DNA of 64,000 nucleotides from Cordia subcordata (taxonomy: Eukaryota; Streptophyta; Magnoliopsida; Boraginales; Cordiaceae), in assembly GCA_028554755.1 (NCBI GenBank), contig JAPTOF010000029.1, forward strand, positions 310,001 through 374,000. The letters are read 5' to 3'. The position numbers and the translations under genes were made by a program. This document shows, piece after piece, positions 1-11,455 of the stretch; position 1 is the stretch's first letter, and every line of letters begins with the position of its first letter. Below the pieces are notes generated by a model, which was not told where the DNA came from, made no database searches, and worked only from the letters and a program-made list of their open reading frames with translations.

Positions 1-117
1 GAAAGAAAATAAAAAGAAACAAAAGTCAAACAAATGCAAGACTATAGAATTGAACCTAGGTTGCCTCCTAGTAGTGCTAACCACCAAGCCGTCAGCCAGG
101 CAAATACTAGCTCATCT
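1..117 (-). other. Ty3 element 3' untranslated segment after integrase
   Basis: This short stretch lies directly downstream of the integrase stop. It contains, on the minus strand, a CTAGGAGGCAAC-type block that recurs just after integrase in the fragment near 52310 and at the right edge of the window near 63990. It is non-coding element sequence, not a gene. Confidence 0.7.
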
Positions 118-1281
118 TCAACTTCCATCTGCGGGATCCTGAAGCTCTAAAACCTCCACACGAGCCATGCTCGGATCATAAGCGTGCTTCAGGTGTTGCC
201 TATTTACCGTCAACTCTCGGCCATCCTTTAAGTCTTTGATCTTGACTGCTCCAGAAGGATAGGCAATCATCACCTCATATGGACCATCCCATCTCGTCTT
301 AAGCTTACCTGGAAAAAGCTTCAGTCGTGAGTTAAACAACCAAACTTTATCAAGAGGAGAGAATGATTTCTTAATAACGTGTTTATCATGGATTTTCTTC
401 ATCCTATCCTTATAAAGTTTAGCGTTCTCATATGCCTCGAATCTCAGTTCTTCCAGTTCTGCTAGGTCTAGCCTCCTTTTCTCACCCGCTCTTGCCAAGT
501 CAAAATTTAAGGCTTTGATTGCCCAATACGCTCTATGTTCAAGTTCAACCGGCAAGTGACAAGCTTTACCAAATACCAATCTATACGGAGACATACCAAT
601 AGGAGTCTTAAAGGCGGTACGGTAGGCCCACAAAGCATCATTTAATCTAATAGACCAATCTTTTCTATCGTGCCTAACCGCTTTCTCTAGAATGTGTTTG
701 ATCTCTCTATTGGACACCTCTACTTGTCCACTAGTCTGCGGGTGATAAGGAGTGGCTACTTTATGGGTGACTGAATATTTCCTCAACAAGGCCTCTAAAG
801 TCCTATGGCGAAAATGCAAACCCCCATCACTAATTAAGACCCTAGGGACTCCAAATCTAGAGAAAATGTTCTCTTTAATAAACTTAACCACTACCCTATG
901 GTCATTAGTGCGTGTAGGAATAGCCTCAACCCATTTGGATACATAATCAACGGCCACTAAAATGTATTGACACCCAAAGGAAGGTGGAAATGGACCCATG
1001 AAGTCTATACCCCAAACATCGAACAACTCACAAGGAAGAATAGGGGATAAAGGCATTATGTTTCTCCTAGAGATGGACCCAGATTGTTGACATCTAAAAC
1101 ACTTTTTGCAATATTCCTGGGCATCCCTAAAGAAAGTAGGCCAAAATAATCCACTTTGCAAAACCTTCGCAGCAGTCTTCTTCCCACTAAAATGACCCCC
1201 ACACCCCTCATCATGACACATGCTTAACACGCTCTCAAACTCCTCCTCAGGCACACACCGTGAATCATTTGATCCGCACAC
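118..1281 (-). pseudogene. Ty3 integrase, open block of 387 codons
   Basis: This block would insert the element cDNA into host DNA. A His-His-Cys-Cys zinc region is seen near residues 23-65. The catalytic core follows: the first Asp in the WGIDFMGP block, the second Asp in the LISDGG block and the Glu in [10 protein letters not shown], giving a complete D,D,E triad. The C-terminal part has the RWDGPYEV (GPY/F) motif of Ty3 integrases. There is no chromodomain, consistent with Tat/Athila. The block is open throughout, but it is out of frame with the RNase H block upstream and has no convincing start of its own, so it is the 3' part of a broken polyprotein. Confidence 0.92.
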
Positions 1282-1325
1282 ACTTTAAAAGATAGGGTCC
1301 TCCCAAAAGAAATGCCTAACTTGTG

Positions 1326-2075
1326 CTAGGAACCTATCTTTTCTCTTTTCTCCCAATGAGACGGAAAACGCCCTGTGGCAAGATAATTAACTATATGAGC
1401 GAACCAAGGTGTGTGATGAGAAATAGCAAATAATTGCTCATCAGGGAATGAATCATGAAAAGGAGATGGATCACTAGAAGACTCGCTAACAAGACGGGAA
1501 AGATGATCCGCAACTAAATTCTCTCTACCCTTCTTATCCCGAATTTCTAAGTCAAACTCTTGAAGGAGGAGCATCCACCTAATCAAGCGGGGCTTCGATT
1601 CTTTCTTAGACAACAAATACTTCAATGCCGCATGATCGGTGTAGACAATTACTCTAGATCCTAGGATGTATGACCTAAACTTGTCGAGAGAGAACACTAT
1701 CGCTAGAAGCTCTTTTTCTGTAGTAGTGTAATTCTTTTGTGCTTCATCAAAAGTCTTGCTAGCATAGTATACAACATGGGGCAACTTATCCTTCCTTTGA
1801 CCTAAAACAGCTCCTATTGCATAATCGGATGCATCACACATAACCTCAAATGGGAGACTGTAGTCAGGTAGTTGGATAATCGGGGATGTTGATAATAAGG
1901 ATTTAAGCCTATTGAAAGCTCTAACACATTCATCGTCAAAGTCAAAAGGAACATCTTGTGCTAGGAGCCTAGACAAAGGGCGTGCAACGTGACTAAAATC
2001 CTTAATGAATCTACGGTAGAATCCTGCATGTCCTAGAAAAGATCTAACATCCTTGACACACTTAGGGACAAGCAA
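1326..2075 (-). pseudogene. Ty3 RT thumb and RNase H block
   Basis: The block begins in the RT connection ([16 protein letters not shown], seen in all Ty3 polymerases) and continues into RNase H. The RNase H catalytic acidic residues are visible in [14 protein letters not shown], in [11 protein letters not shown] and in the [10 protein letters not shown] segment, followed by a DHLSR motif. The block is separated from integrase by a stop just before 1281 and from the RT palm by a small frameshift near 2080-2140. RNase H removes the RNA template during reverse transcription. Confidence 0.9.
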
Positions 2076-2141
2076 CTTCTCAATTAATTCAACCTTAGTG
2101 GGTCGACTTGAATTCCATTAGATGAGACAACATGACCCAGA

Positions 2142-3317
2142 CTATCCTCGTTGCACCATGAAGTGGGATTTCTCCCAACTTAACACTAAATTCTTCTCCA
2201 CACATCGGTCTAAGACTAAAGAGAGATGATTCAAGCACTCATCAAAGCTATCTCCAAAGACTGAGAAATCATCCATAAAAATCTCTAAGTGTCTCTCAAT
2301 CATATCACTAAAAATGGCCATCATGCATCTCTGAAACGTCGCTAGGGCATTACAAAGACCGAAGGGCATTCTCCTATAAGCAAAAGTTCCATAGAGACAA
2401 GTAAAGGTGGTCTTTTCCTGGTCCTCGGGAAACACAGGGATCTGGTTATATCCCGAATAGCCATCTAGAAAACAATAGTAGCTGTGCCCAGCTACTCTAT
2501 CTAAAATCTGGTCTAGAAAAGGCAATGGGAAATGATCCTTCCTAGTTTTGGAGTTGAGCTTCCTATAATCAATACAGACCCTCCATCCCGTAGGAGTACG
2601 TGTAGGGATAAGCTCTCCTCTCTCATTCTCAACAACTGTGATCCCGGACTTCTTAGGGACAACTTGGACTAGGCTAACCCACTCACTATCGGAGATCGGA
2701 TAAATAATGCCTACATCCAAAAGCTTAATGATCTCCTTCTTAACTACTTCGCTCATGTGTGGGTTTAGCCTCCTTTGCATCTCCTTAGAAGGAATGGCTC
2801 CATCTTCAAGGTGAATACGATGCATACAAATAGAGGGGTCTATACCTCGTAAATCATCAATCTTCCACCCTATTGCCTTCCTATGTTTCCTAAGGACCTC
2901 TAAGAGACGCTTCTCATTCTCACTAGAAAGATCGGAAGCTATGATAACCAGAAGAGTCTCACTAAAGCCTAGGAATGCATACTTCAGATGATCCGGAATG
3001 GGTTTGAGCTCTAAAGAAAGGCTGGGCTCAACCAAGGGGGACTTAACCTCAGCATCATCAATGCGTTCATCACTAGAAATGGGAGTAGAAGAATTAACCT
3101 TGAGTGACTTATTAATCAAACAGCTCTCAATTAAGGAAGTAGAAGCTATACATTTCTTCGCTAAGGTCTCCAAATCAAAATTTGACTTTTCTTCAAATTT
3201 CCTCAAATCATCTCCATCAGTCATAGTCATTTCTATGAAATCCTCAATGCAAGAATCAATCACATCTACTTTAAAGCACTCTTCTCCATCCTCCTCTCCT
3301 ATACTAGCTCTATTCAC
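2142..3317 (-). pseudogene. Ty3 reverse transcriptase palm/fingers block
   Basis: Typical Ty3 RT motifs occur in order: SEWVSLVQVVPKKSG, WRVCIDYRKLN, YCFLDGYSGYNQI, RMPFGLCNALATFQ and the catalytic FMDD box (F in place of Y, common in this lineage). The N-terminal 150 residues are the acidic linker between protease and RT. The reading frame breaks at 2142, inside the region that should lead to the thumb. A closely related but separate copy of this segment is at 58496-59406. Confidence 0.92.
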
Positions 3318-4156
3318 CGCCTCGCAACCTTCATAGTGGATTTCAAATTCCCAAATTTCATCTCTAATATCCCCGACCTACAATGGATAATGGCATCTGC
3401 GGTGGCAAGGAAGGCGACCTAGAAGAATGGGTGTAGAATGTCTAGAGTCGTGTCCCGAATCCATATCTAACACTATAAAGTCAGTGGTACACGAACTCAC
3501 CTACCTGAACCATAACGTCCTCTATCACCCCCTTAGGTCTACGCTCGGATCTATCACTAGTGAAGAGTAACATACGTGGGAGACAACTCACCTAGGCCTA
3601 GCTGGCGATAGACAGAATAGGGAATAAGATTCACACTAGATCCTAAATCTAACAGGGCATGATCAATTTGCGTCTCACTGATCCTACAAGGAATGGTGAA
3701 AGCTCCGGGGTCACTCCTCTTGGGCGGAAGGCCCGAAGTACAAATACTACTCACCTTCTCCGTAAGCCTCACCTTCTTAGGAATGGTCGATGATCTACGT
3801 TTCCTTGTACAAAGATCCTTAAAGAACTTAGAGTAAGATGGGATGGAAATGATCGCATCTATCAAAGGAAGATTGACCTTAATATCTTTGAGATGCTCTA
3901 AAATCTTGAAGAACCTAGAATCCTCACTAGATGTAGGTCTCTCTAAAGCAGATGGAAAAGGAACTCTAGGCTCTATATCTCTAGATGCATGGGAGTTATC
4001 CATAGGTTCTTTTCCCTCTCTATGTGGTCGGGAAGTACTGATCTCTAACGGTCTCATTTCTCTCAACAGGACTCTCTCTAGAATTTCCCCCAACAAGGTT
4101 ACCATGTTGTGCTCTAGACTCGAAAGGACCACTAGGTGCAGACACTGCAGAGTCAA
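3318..4156 (-). pseudogene. Ty3 gag-pro linker and aspartic protease, frameshifted
   Basis: The segment LLDLGSSVNLIP near 3650 is the active site of a retrotransposon aspartic protease in its common plant form, DLG in place of DTG. Upstream is a conserved linker with KFFKDLCTRKR and PGAFTIPC. After about 3557 the protease continues in other frames as far as 3400, so at least two small indels break it. It would cleave the element polyprotein. The paralogue at 59706-60224 is similar but broken just before the DLG box. Confidence 0.85.
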
Positions 4157-5808
4157 TTCCTACCCTATTATCCACTACCCGACCGCTCTTAAGAGTGGTG
4201 ACAGCTTTAGCTTGAGCCTGAGAAAGGTAAGTGGTGTCAGTGGAGGAACAAGATTGGACTCTAGGGTTTACTTCCGGCTGAGAAGGCAATTTCCCATGGT
4301 CTCTAGTGCTCAATTGACTAGCAATCTGTCCTAACTGTGCCTCAAACCTGGCCATTTGCTGCCTATTTTCTGTCAATTCCTGTTGTTGATTCTGAATAAA
4401 TTGCATTATCTTCATCATGTCATTACTAGGAGGCTGGCTACTAGAGGGAGCAGGTAAAGCTTGAGGTTGAGGAGCACTAATGAGACGGGGTTGATTGACT
4501 TGATAAAAACATGGGGTATATTGCGGACGGGGTCGCTGCTGAGGTGGAACTTGAGGATGTGAACTAGACTCATGCTGTCCTTGTTTCCAGGAAAATTTCG
4601 GATTGTCCCTCCAACCCGGATTGTACGTGTTTGAGTATGGATTATACTCACGAGAATAACCTTGTGTGGCACACACTTGCTCTTTCATGAATTCAGGAAA
4701 TTGGGATGCTAAAGGGCAAGCTAGGGTCTCATGAGATGACTCGGAGCATAATGCACAAACTTCAACAACTAAGGGGGTGGAGGAAGCACTTGAAGAACCA
4801 GTCCTAGGACTCTGAGATGAAATGGACAAAGAGATGAATTGATCTAGTTTATTTGTTAACGCCTCGACCTTAGAGGGTAAGTCTGAAGAAATTCCAACCT
4901 CACTAACACTTCTCTTGTTACCCCCTCGACTAGATCTTTCCATTGCAAAATTTTGAAATGAATTCTCATATTTCTATTTTCTCCCATGCCTCAGTTGGTC
5001 TTAAAAGATAGAAACCACCACCGGAGGCGGCATTGACCATCATCCTATTTTGTTCGTTTAAACCTCGAAAGAAGTATTGCATTAGGTCATGATTGTCGTA
5101 CCCATGGTGTGGACATTGTCTAAGAAGATCTTTGAACCTCTCCCAAGCTTCATGAAAAGATTCTAAGTCATGCTGGGAAAAAGTCATGATGGCAGTCTTA
5201 AGTTAATTTGTCTTGGCCATGGGATAAAATTTCTGGAAGAATTTAGATTGAAGCTCAGCCCATGTAGTAATGCACCCATTAGGTAAGGAGTGCAACGAAG
5301 TCCTAGCCTTATCCTTAAGAGAGAAGGGAAACAATCTTAGACGTATGACCTCTTGGGAGACATTGGGAACATGGAGAGTAGAACTCATTTCAACAAAATC
5401 AGTAATGTGATCAAGAGGACTCTCATTGCTTCTCCCGTAAAAGGAAGGAAGCATAGCCAACATATTAGGCTTAATCTCAAAGTTCGTACCCCCCAAACCT
5501 GGAATTTGAATAGCCGAATTAGGCTCAAATGTTTCGGGGAGAAAGAATTGCCTAAGAGTGGGTTCCTCATCTAAAGGTGGACACAGTCTACGGGGTTCCT
5601 GTCTAAAATGAGCTTGGGCTTGATGCCCAATGTGCTCATGAGGTGGAATGGGATTCATTGGGGGATTGGGTGGATTATGAGGATGATTGGGATCGGCCAT
5701 CTCCTCAGGAAGATCTCCTAAATTCCTGAAACGTCTAGTGATTCTTTCAGGTTCGGGATTAAGAGGAATTAGGGGATTCTTAAGGGATCTCCTACCAAGC
5801 ATGCACAA
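4020..5808 (-). pseudogene. Ty3 gag, broken by one stop and two frameshifts
   Basis: Three blocks (5808-5203, 5187-4966 and 4943-4020) make one gag. The first carries a Pro/Asn-rich N-terminus (around 5700) followed by the start of the retrotransposon gag domain; the second carries its end, with SFHEAWERFKDLLRQCPHHG. The third has a Gln/Pro-rich segment and a CALCSESSHETLACP zinc-knuckle-like motif. Blocks one and two are in the same frame and are separated by a TAA at about 5203. Block three is shifted by one base. Gag forms the particle that packages the element RNA. Confidence 0.85.
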
Positions 5809-6087
5809 ACTATCCTAACTCCGGCCACTTCAACCCCCAAACACTTCAGTATTCCTAAACTACAGCAAATAATCCACAATCCTAAAAAGTGTACTAAAAA
5901 AAAAAATTAAGTAAAGTCAAAAGCTGAATTAAACTAACAAAGAGAACTAAAACAAGATAATATAAGCAGTAAACGAAATAAGTAAAAACTAAACAAACTA
6001 TAAAGAAAAAGCAAGAAAAACAACTATCAAAACACACAAGCACCGAATGCAAATCACCGTGCCTCCCAAAGAACGGCGCCAAAAACT
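5809..6087 (-). other. Ty3 leader between PBS and gag
   Basis: A/T-rich leader with no supported gene. The PBS is at its upstream end. Confidence 0.6.
6072..6081 (-). promoter_or_regulatory. Primer-binding site, tRNA-Asp type
   Basis: On the minus strand the bases TGGCGCCGTT lie six bases inside the LTR end. They match the first ten bases of the usual Tat/Athila PBS; the remaining bases have drifted. Confidence 0.75.
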
Positions 6088-7862
6088 TGATGTCTTCTTA
6101 CGAGTGCAAGTTTTAAAAGACCATAGCGTCACGGATCGTGCAATACGGTGTTTACGAGTGCGGGTGTCAAACCACAGGGAGGCGTGAATATCGTGAATGT
6201 ATCCTATGCTTGGTGTCCTAAAAGAGCTAAAAAGAAAGATCTAAACTAAGTGTACTTTTTCTTGTGAAGGTTTGGATTGTCGGGAGCTCTAAGTAAATGA
6301 AAAAAAACTAAACTATGAATAAAAACAAAAGGGACGCAGGTTGTTTAAGAAGAAACTAACAATTGGAAAGGGATTAGGGTGACTTGGACTTATGAATGGG
6401 TAACTCCATACTCAAATGCTATGGGATTAAGGGATGATGGCTAACTATCAAAAGTGCTCTTAACTAGGTTGTTAGTTAGTGTCCTGATTTCCCCCTAGGA
6501 CTCGGTGCGGCTCCGTCCCTAGGCGACGTCTCCTAGAGCTACGGCGTGGTCCTTATGACCTAGGGCCTCAAGAGGGACTAACTAACTTCCTAGGTGGCTT
6601 AGAATGAACCTACCCTAGTACCTAAACCGTTGGCTGGGTTTAAAGCCAAGACCTAGTGTTGCTAAGGTCGACTAAATCTATCCTGAAACCTATTGGCTGG
6701 ATTTAAAGCCAAAGGAAACTCGACCTAGATTAGCCCTAAATTATACTCCGTCATTCTAAGATCACTACAGCAGGATTTGACTAACATTCATACACATGTG
6801 ATAGTGAAATTATGCTTGTTACTAGGCATGCAAATACGCATATAGACATGAATAAAAGCACTACCCACTTCATAACATCCATGTATAAACACATAGACAT
6901 GAGTACAGATGGATTAGATGTGTTTAGTAACAAACAAACTTCAATTAATATATATGTACTCATCTAGGTATTTTATCAAACACATAGACATGAATGAAAG
7001 AACACCCAATTAAACAAAACAAATCAAAACATATATATATATATATATATATATATTTCAGCCATCATATCCCATTTCATAAGAGTATAAAATTAACCCA
7101 TTACATAAGTTTAATCACCCTATACAAGCCTACTCAGACATAATAGAAAATAGAATGAAAGAGATATAGCGAAACTCCTTTCATCCTAGCGATTTTAGAA
7201 CACGACTTGTAAACAATCTCGATTCCAAAGCGTTTGAATCCTCCAACGAAGCTTGGTTCTTCGTGAAAAGTACGTGAAAAGGGTGTGTGAGGCGGCTAGG
7301 GAATAGGGTTAAGTGTGTGTGAGAATAGGTGTGAAGTGTGTGTAAAAACTCTCCCCTTTTCTGCTCCGCATCGGGCTTTATTTATAGGTTCGCGCATAGC
7401 CGGTCGACCGTCTAGGTCGACCGACCTCTGGAGTACTCGATCGGCTTTCTTCAAGGGCTCTCTGGAGTGGCCGGTCGACCGGCTCTTGAAGGGGGGTCGT
7501 CCGGCTTTTCGACGAAGTTCTCTGGAGTGGCCGGTCGACCGGCTATTCTTCCTTAGCGTCCGGCTGACTTCCTTCATCCAATTTTTCGTCATTTCGGCCT
7601 TTAGTCTTCTCCCTTAGACCCGTGCATGTCCTATCTTCATCACCTTTCATTGTTCAATCTTTATCTTAACCCAAAGTCACCTGAATCATTGAAAATAAGC
7701 TATTAGTGTAGCATTTTATCTCTTAAACTCAATATGCACATTTATTCACACTTAAGCCTATTCCTATCAAAAGTACTACACTAATGCATCATTATAAGCA
7801 TTCAACACCTCTAAAGTATAAGTAAATGGCGATGCAAACACACAGCAAATCACAACTCATCA
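6088..7862 (-). repeat. Ty3 5' LTR (LTR A), 1775 bp
   Basis: On the minus strand it starts TGATGAGTTGTG at 7862 and ends GACATCA at 6088, just before the PBS. Starts and ends of the same type are seen in the other LTRs of this family (16660-18160, 47059-49083, 62610). It contains the family blocks with CTACGGCGTGGTCC and GGATTTAAAGCC, a (TA)n run at 7031-7057, and four GGTCGACC palindromes at 7399-7542. The reading frames seen inside are not genes. Confidence 0.88.
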
Positions 7863-8750
7863 TTGGGCATGTTAAAACTATGAAAAATCATGTCGTTCAA
7901 ACTTTTTGGTACTAGCTACGGTCAGCCAGTAAAGGCAAAGAGCTTATTTTGTTACCAGGAAAGGCACCAAATAGCAAGTGGGTTAGTCGTTCAGATATTC
8001 TGCTCTCTGGTTTTACTAGCTGGGGGTGTTGGCTGAGCCCCTCTCGTACTGACTAGCTGGTAGGTGAAAGTCTTTTATCTATATATAAGTATCAGGTGAC
8101 CGATTGTCCCACTTTTAAACACTCCTTTTCAAAACCTTTCATATTGTCTCTCAAAATATCTCTTCCAAACTCAAATTCTCTCAACTTTTTCTCAATATTT
8201 CTTCCATAAACATCAAACCCGCTTTATTAAACCTTGATTTCACTCCAAATTTCTTTCCAAAACATAACTTCAATCTTTCTTGCTTTTCTTTAAAAACCTA
8301 ACTTCATGGCCAATAGAAGAGAAGGTGCTAGAGGAAGAAAAGGACATGGTAGAGCCTCAAGAAATGTGCATGATGCGTGTCCTTCACATCCAAACTATTC
8401 AAGAGCTCTGAGTAAGCGTAGGAGAAAATATGGTTCATTGTCATCTTTATCGTCAAGGGATTCTTCTTCTACACCACCAGCTGTACAACGAGACTACTCA
8501 GGCAAGCACATTATTTCGAGTAAGTGAATCATCCAAGATGAACTCCAAAATATGAATATTGTGAAGTTTGTAAATGATCAAGGTTGGCTAACATATATGA
8601 CCACTGAGGAATTTGTTTATTCAGGTTTAGTTCATCAATTCTATGAAAATATGGAAGCAGCTGATTTGTATAGTACTAGCATGGATACTACTGCAGCTAG
8701 GGTGCCCTGTACCTTAGATACATTCAGTCTATTTTTAATATTCTAGATCA
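7863..8750 (+). pseudogene. Fragment of the plant-transposon third ORF with its upstream region
   Basis: An open block starts at ATG 8306: 73 codons, very basic and Ser-rich (RRR and KRRRK clusters, then SSLSSLSSRDSSS). It stops at 8527, and the next block, 8552-8746, has QGWL, GLVHQFYENM and TLDTFSLFL. That pattern fits the 'putative plant transposon protein' domain (I believe Pfam PF20167), which also appears at 46450-49660 and 55407-56773. A TATA-like CTATATATAAG is at 8079-8089 and the leader 8120-8300 is C/T-rich. The domain is cut off near 8750 and no copia pol is left upstream, so this is a remnant. Confidence 0.6.
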
Positions 8751-9330
8751 TAGGAATGCTATCCAGCCATATGATTTTAGGGGTAGATTTTTTTTTTTTC
8801 TTGCTTACAAGCACCTATATAAACAAAGCCAAACACCCTCCAAGATCTTCAATCAAAGGCCAAAACAATCATTTTGTAGGTTCTGAAGTGACCCCAGCAT
8901 ATAGTTCTTGAATGACTTGATCTCAAATAAACTTTGATACATGAAGACATAAAAACAAATGCACTAGATATTAAAATTACCACCTCATCTAAAAAATAAA
9001 ACTTATAAAGAACATATTAGCTTTATTTATTTATTGTACACTTTTGTCATCAAGCCATTATTAACCAACCCTTTTTGCTTCAAAAGAAGGAAAAGAAAAG
9101 ATGAAAGAAGTACCATTGATGTAACAGTTAGGCACTAACAGTGCAAGAGCTTTTATGCATTGCAGAGTGGTAATCTGTAATGTTAAGTATCAGACTAGAA
9201 ACTACTCATTTGGCAAATGAAATCATTCCTTTAGATTGTTGAACACGATAATAACTAGTGCAGTAATAAATAGGCAACAAAACAGAGAAAAACATGAATC
9301 GTACAAAGTAGATCTGTCGACATCCCATTC
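8751..9330. other. Spacer downstream of TK1
   Basis: A/T-rich sequence with no supported gene. The right part may include the 3' UTR of the thymidine kinase transcript. Confidence 0.5.
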
Positions 9331-9549
9331 TTAAGCGTAGTATTTCTTAAGCATTTACACGGCGGTCAAAAGCAGTAGGATAAACATCAAGCAAGAAACT
9401 TGATCCATCTACATAATTGGATGAGTTACAAAAAGCAAACTTGTTGAGTAGAAAGTCATTTAGAGCTAAGGCAAAACAACTAGAAAAGAGAAACCTCCTC
9501 ATCAGATTATATTCATCAAAAGGGCAAGACAAGGCAAAAAGCAACTTTT

Positions 9550-10640
9550 TTAAACGGCTGCAGCGGCTGCTTCAGGAATCAGAAGATCCTGCCCAACTTT
9601 TTGAGTGGTCAAGGCGTTGTCTGCAGCAACTTCAGCAGCAGCAACGGCATGCGCATTGACATAATGCAGGCGGCAAACAGGCATGTAGAGATCAGCACCA
9701 CCAATAAGCTCTGTCTTTGTCTCATCAGTCTTTCTCAGTGTGAACAACGCCTTTTTGCCACAGAGTTCACACCTGGCTGTCAACTTTGTGATGCTATCAG
9801 CAATGGGAATGATATCGAGCACTGACCCAAAACTCCTCCTCAGATAGTCACCATCAAGCCCAGCAACTATCACAATCTTGCCGTCAAGATCAGTAGCCTC
9901 GTAGCAGAACTCGTAAAGATCTTGGAAGAATTGAGCTTCGTCGATACCAATCACATCAACCTTGCAAAGAAGAAAGTCAATTTGTTAGAAGAAATTAAAA
10001 TAAGAGATACCCTTTTGCCCCAAAAAAGGAAGAAAAAAAAAAAAAGCAAACATTTATACCTTGGCATATGCATCAACCCCAAAGCTCTGTTTAAAAGATG
10101 AGAGTTGTGGGAGTGACCAACATGGGAATTTTGTGCCATCGTGTGTCACCACTGCATCTATTGCATATCTTGTGTCCTTGCTTGATTTTATCATCACCAC
10201 ATTTCTATGCATTTTTTTTCAATAAATAAACATAATTCCATCCTCAGTTTATAATTTATTAAAAAAAAACAACAACAACAAAGGCATGATGCTTTATACT
10301 TCATTCGTTCAACATATGGTTTTCATTTCTTTTTTTTTAATTGAAGAACAGAACAAAAACATTTATTTTGAAATTTGAAATACATAAATAAAATGAAAAC
10401 AAAACACAAAATGCTCAAGAAAGAAGATACTAAATAGTACCTGCCCATGTTGACTTCAGCTTTGACACGGCGAAGAAGAGCGGTAGTTTTGCCGGCGAAC
10501 ATGGGGCCCACAATGACATGAATCTCGCCGGGAGGGCAACGAGCAGATGTTACTTGGCCGATCCCACCAACAGAAACTGGATCGGCGCCAAAAGCAGCGG
10601 CAGAAAAAAAAGAAGAAGAAGAAGAAGAAGAAGAAGACAT
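9550..10640 (-). CDS. TK1: Thymidine kinase, type II (TK1-like), 3 coding exons
   Basis: Exons on the minus strand: 10640-10441, 10204-10060 and 9960-9550, joined with GT-AG introns in good phase to about 251 aa. Exon 1 has a Ser-rich N-terminus and the P-loop GPMFAGKTT. Exon 2 carries SSKDTRYA and the THDG segment. Exon 3 has the DEAQFF Walker B-like motif, [12 protein letters not shown], the zinc ligands CELC and CRLH, and the lasso segment near [14 protein letters not shown]. The enzyme phosphorylates thymidine to dTMP in the salvage pathway that supplies DNA synthesis and repair. Plants usually carry one or two such genes. No lesion is seen. The poly-Ser stretch, encoded by a (TCT)n repeat, is likely to vary in length between individuals. 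Confidence 0.95.
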
Positions 10641-10741
10641 GGATTATGGTTAATATGATGATGAACAGGAAAAGAGACGAGAGAGAAATAAAGCGCGTGG
10701 TTTGGGTGAGATGCGAAGAGTGGAGTGCTTTGACACTGAAG

Positions 10742-10749
10742 TATATATA
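10742..10749 (-). promoter_or_regulatory. TATA box of TK1
   Basis: TATATATA on the minus strand lies about 100 bases upstream of the TK1 ATG, which would give a 5' UTR of roughly 70 bases. Position and sequence fit a plant core promoter; the transcription start itself is inferred. Confidence 0.65.
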
Positions 10750-10786
10750 CGCTCTCAAGTCTGAATTTGCTTTGGAATTTTGAAAT

Positions 10787-10794
10787 TTTGGCGA
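10787..10794 (+). promoter_or_regulatory. E2F-like site upstream of TK1
   Basis: TTTGGCGA matches seven of eight positions of the E2F consensus WTTSSCSS, about 40 bases upstream of the TATA box. TK genes are known S-phase (E2F) targets, so the site is plausible, but a single near-match is weak evidence. Confidence 0.35.
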
Positions 10795-11113
10795 GTGTTT
10801 GAATGTGGGGGGGGGGGGAAGAAAATGCTTCCCCGCTTCTTGTAATTTTGGAGGGAAAAATACAAGTTTTGAAACGTGTTGTAATTTTGGAAGAAAAAAA
10901 AATTTTTTGAATAATTGAAAACGTATGTCGTACACCTTGTCTAGCTTCTCCGAGAATCCATCGCTTTACTCTCTCTCAAGTCAAAAGACACGTTTGATTG
11001 ATTTATAGAAAATTACCAGTGGCCCACCGTGCGATTTCAATTTTATTTGATAATTTTTTAAGGAAAAAAATAAATTAAATTTTAATGTTTATGCAGCAAT
11101 TAATTGTATTCCA

Positions 11114-11389
11114 TCCTTTGATTTGTGCTTAAACTTCTCAATTTACGATCTTTTCATCATAGTATGAATATTGACCCTGTCATAGGAAGAGTAAATCGAT
11201 ATTTTTTAATTAGGAAAATAGGGATTTCATTAATACAATCTCCATAATTGAATGAGTAGTCCTAGCCAGATCAAGTGAGAAATTTTGAATCACATAACAC
11301 TTCCCTCCTTTGGTTTTGTGTTTAAACTTCTCAATTTTCGATCTTTTGATCGTAGTATGAATATTGACCTTCTCATAGGAAGAGTAAAT
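11114..11389. repeat. Direct repeat pair, period 192 bp, upstream of TK1
   Basis: The blocks 11114-11196 and 11306-11389 share long stretches (TTAAACTTCTCAATTT, TAGTATGAATATTGACC, CATAGGAAGAGTAAAT) with a few changes. No gene is in this stretch. Confidence 0.75.
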
Positions 11390-11455
11390 TAAGTTATTTT
11401 AAGGATAAAATGCGCATTATCCTCCCGTGGTTTTTATAAACAGCTGATTACCCCA

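Larger units (their letters stand above)
1..7862 (-). mobile_element. Ty3/gypsy LTR retrotransposon (Tat/Athila-like), 3' LTR beyond the window
   Basis: Read on the minus strand, the order is 5' LTR (7862-6088), PBS (6081-6072), gag (from 5808), protease, RT, RNase H and integrase (stop at 118), the Ty3 order with integrase last. The PBS starts TGGCGCCGTT, the complement of the 3' end of plant tRNA-Asp and typical of Tat/Athila elements. The coding region is split into seven open blocks by one in-frame stop and several small frameshifts, so this copy cannot make a continuous polyprotein, but all catalytic domains are recognisable. The 3' LTR should lie left of base 1. Fragments of the same family occur at 49660-52660, 58496-60682 and 61121-64000. 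Confidence 0.93.

Noticed and set aside
752..946. Plus-strand open frame inside the integrase
   Set aside because: It is the antisense shadow of a clear integrase core on the minus strand.
7296..7617. Paired sense/antisense frames with repeated TGHSRE and LEWPVDR words
   Set aside because: They are translations of the GGTCGACC repeats in LTR A, open on both strands because of the palindrome.
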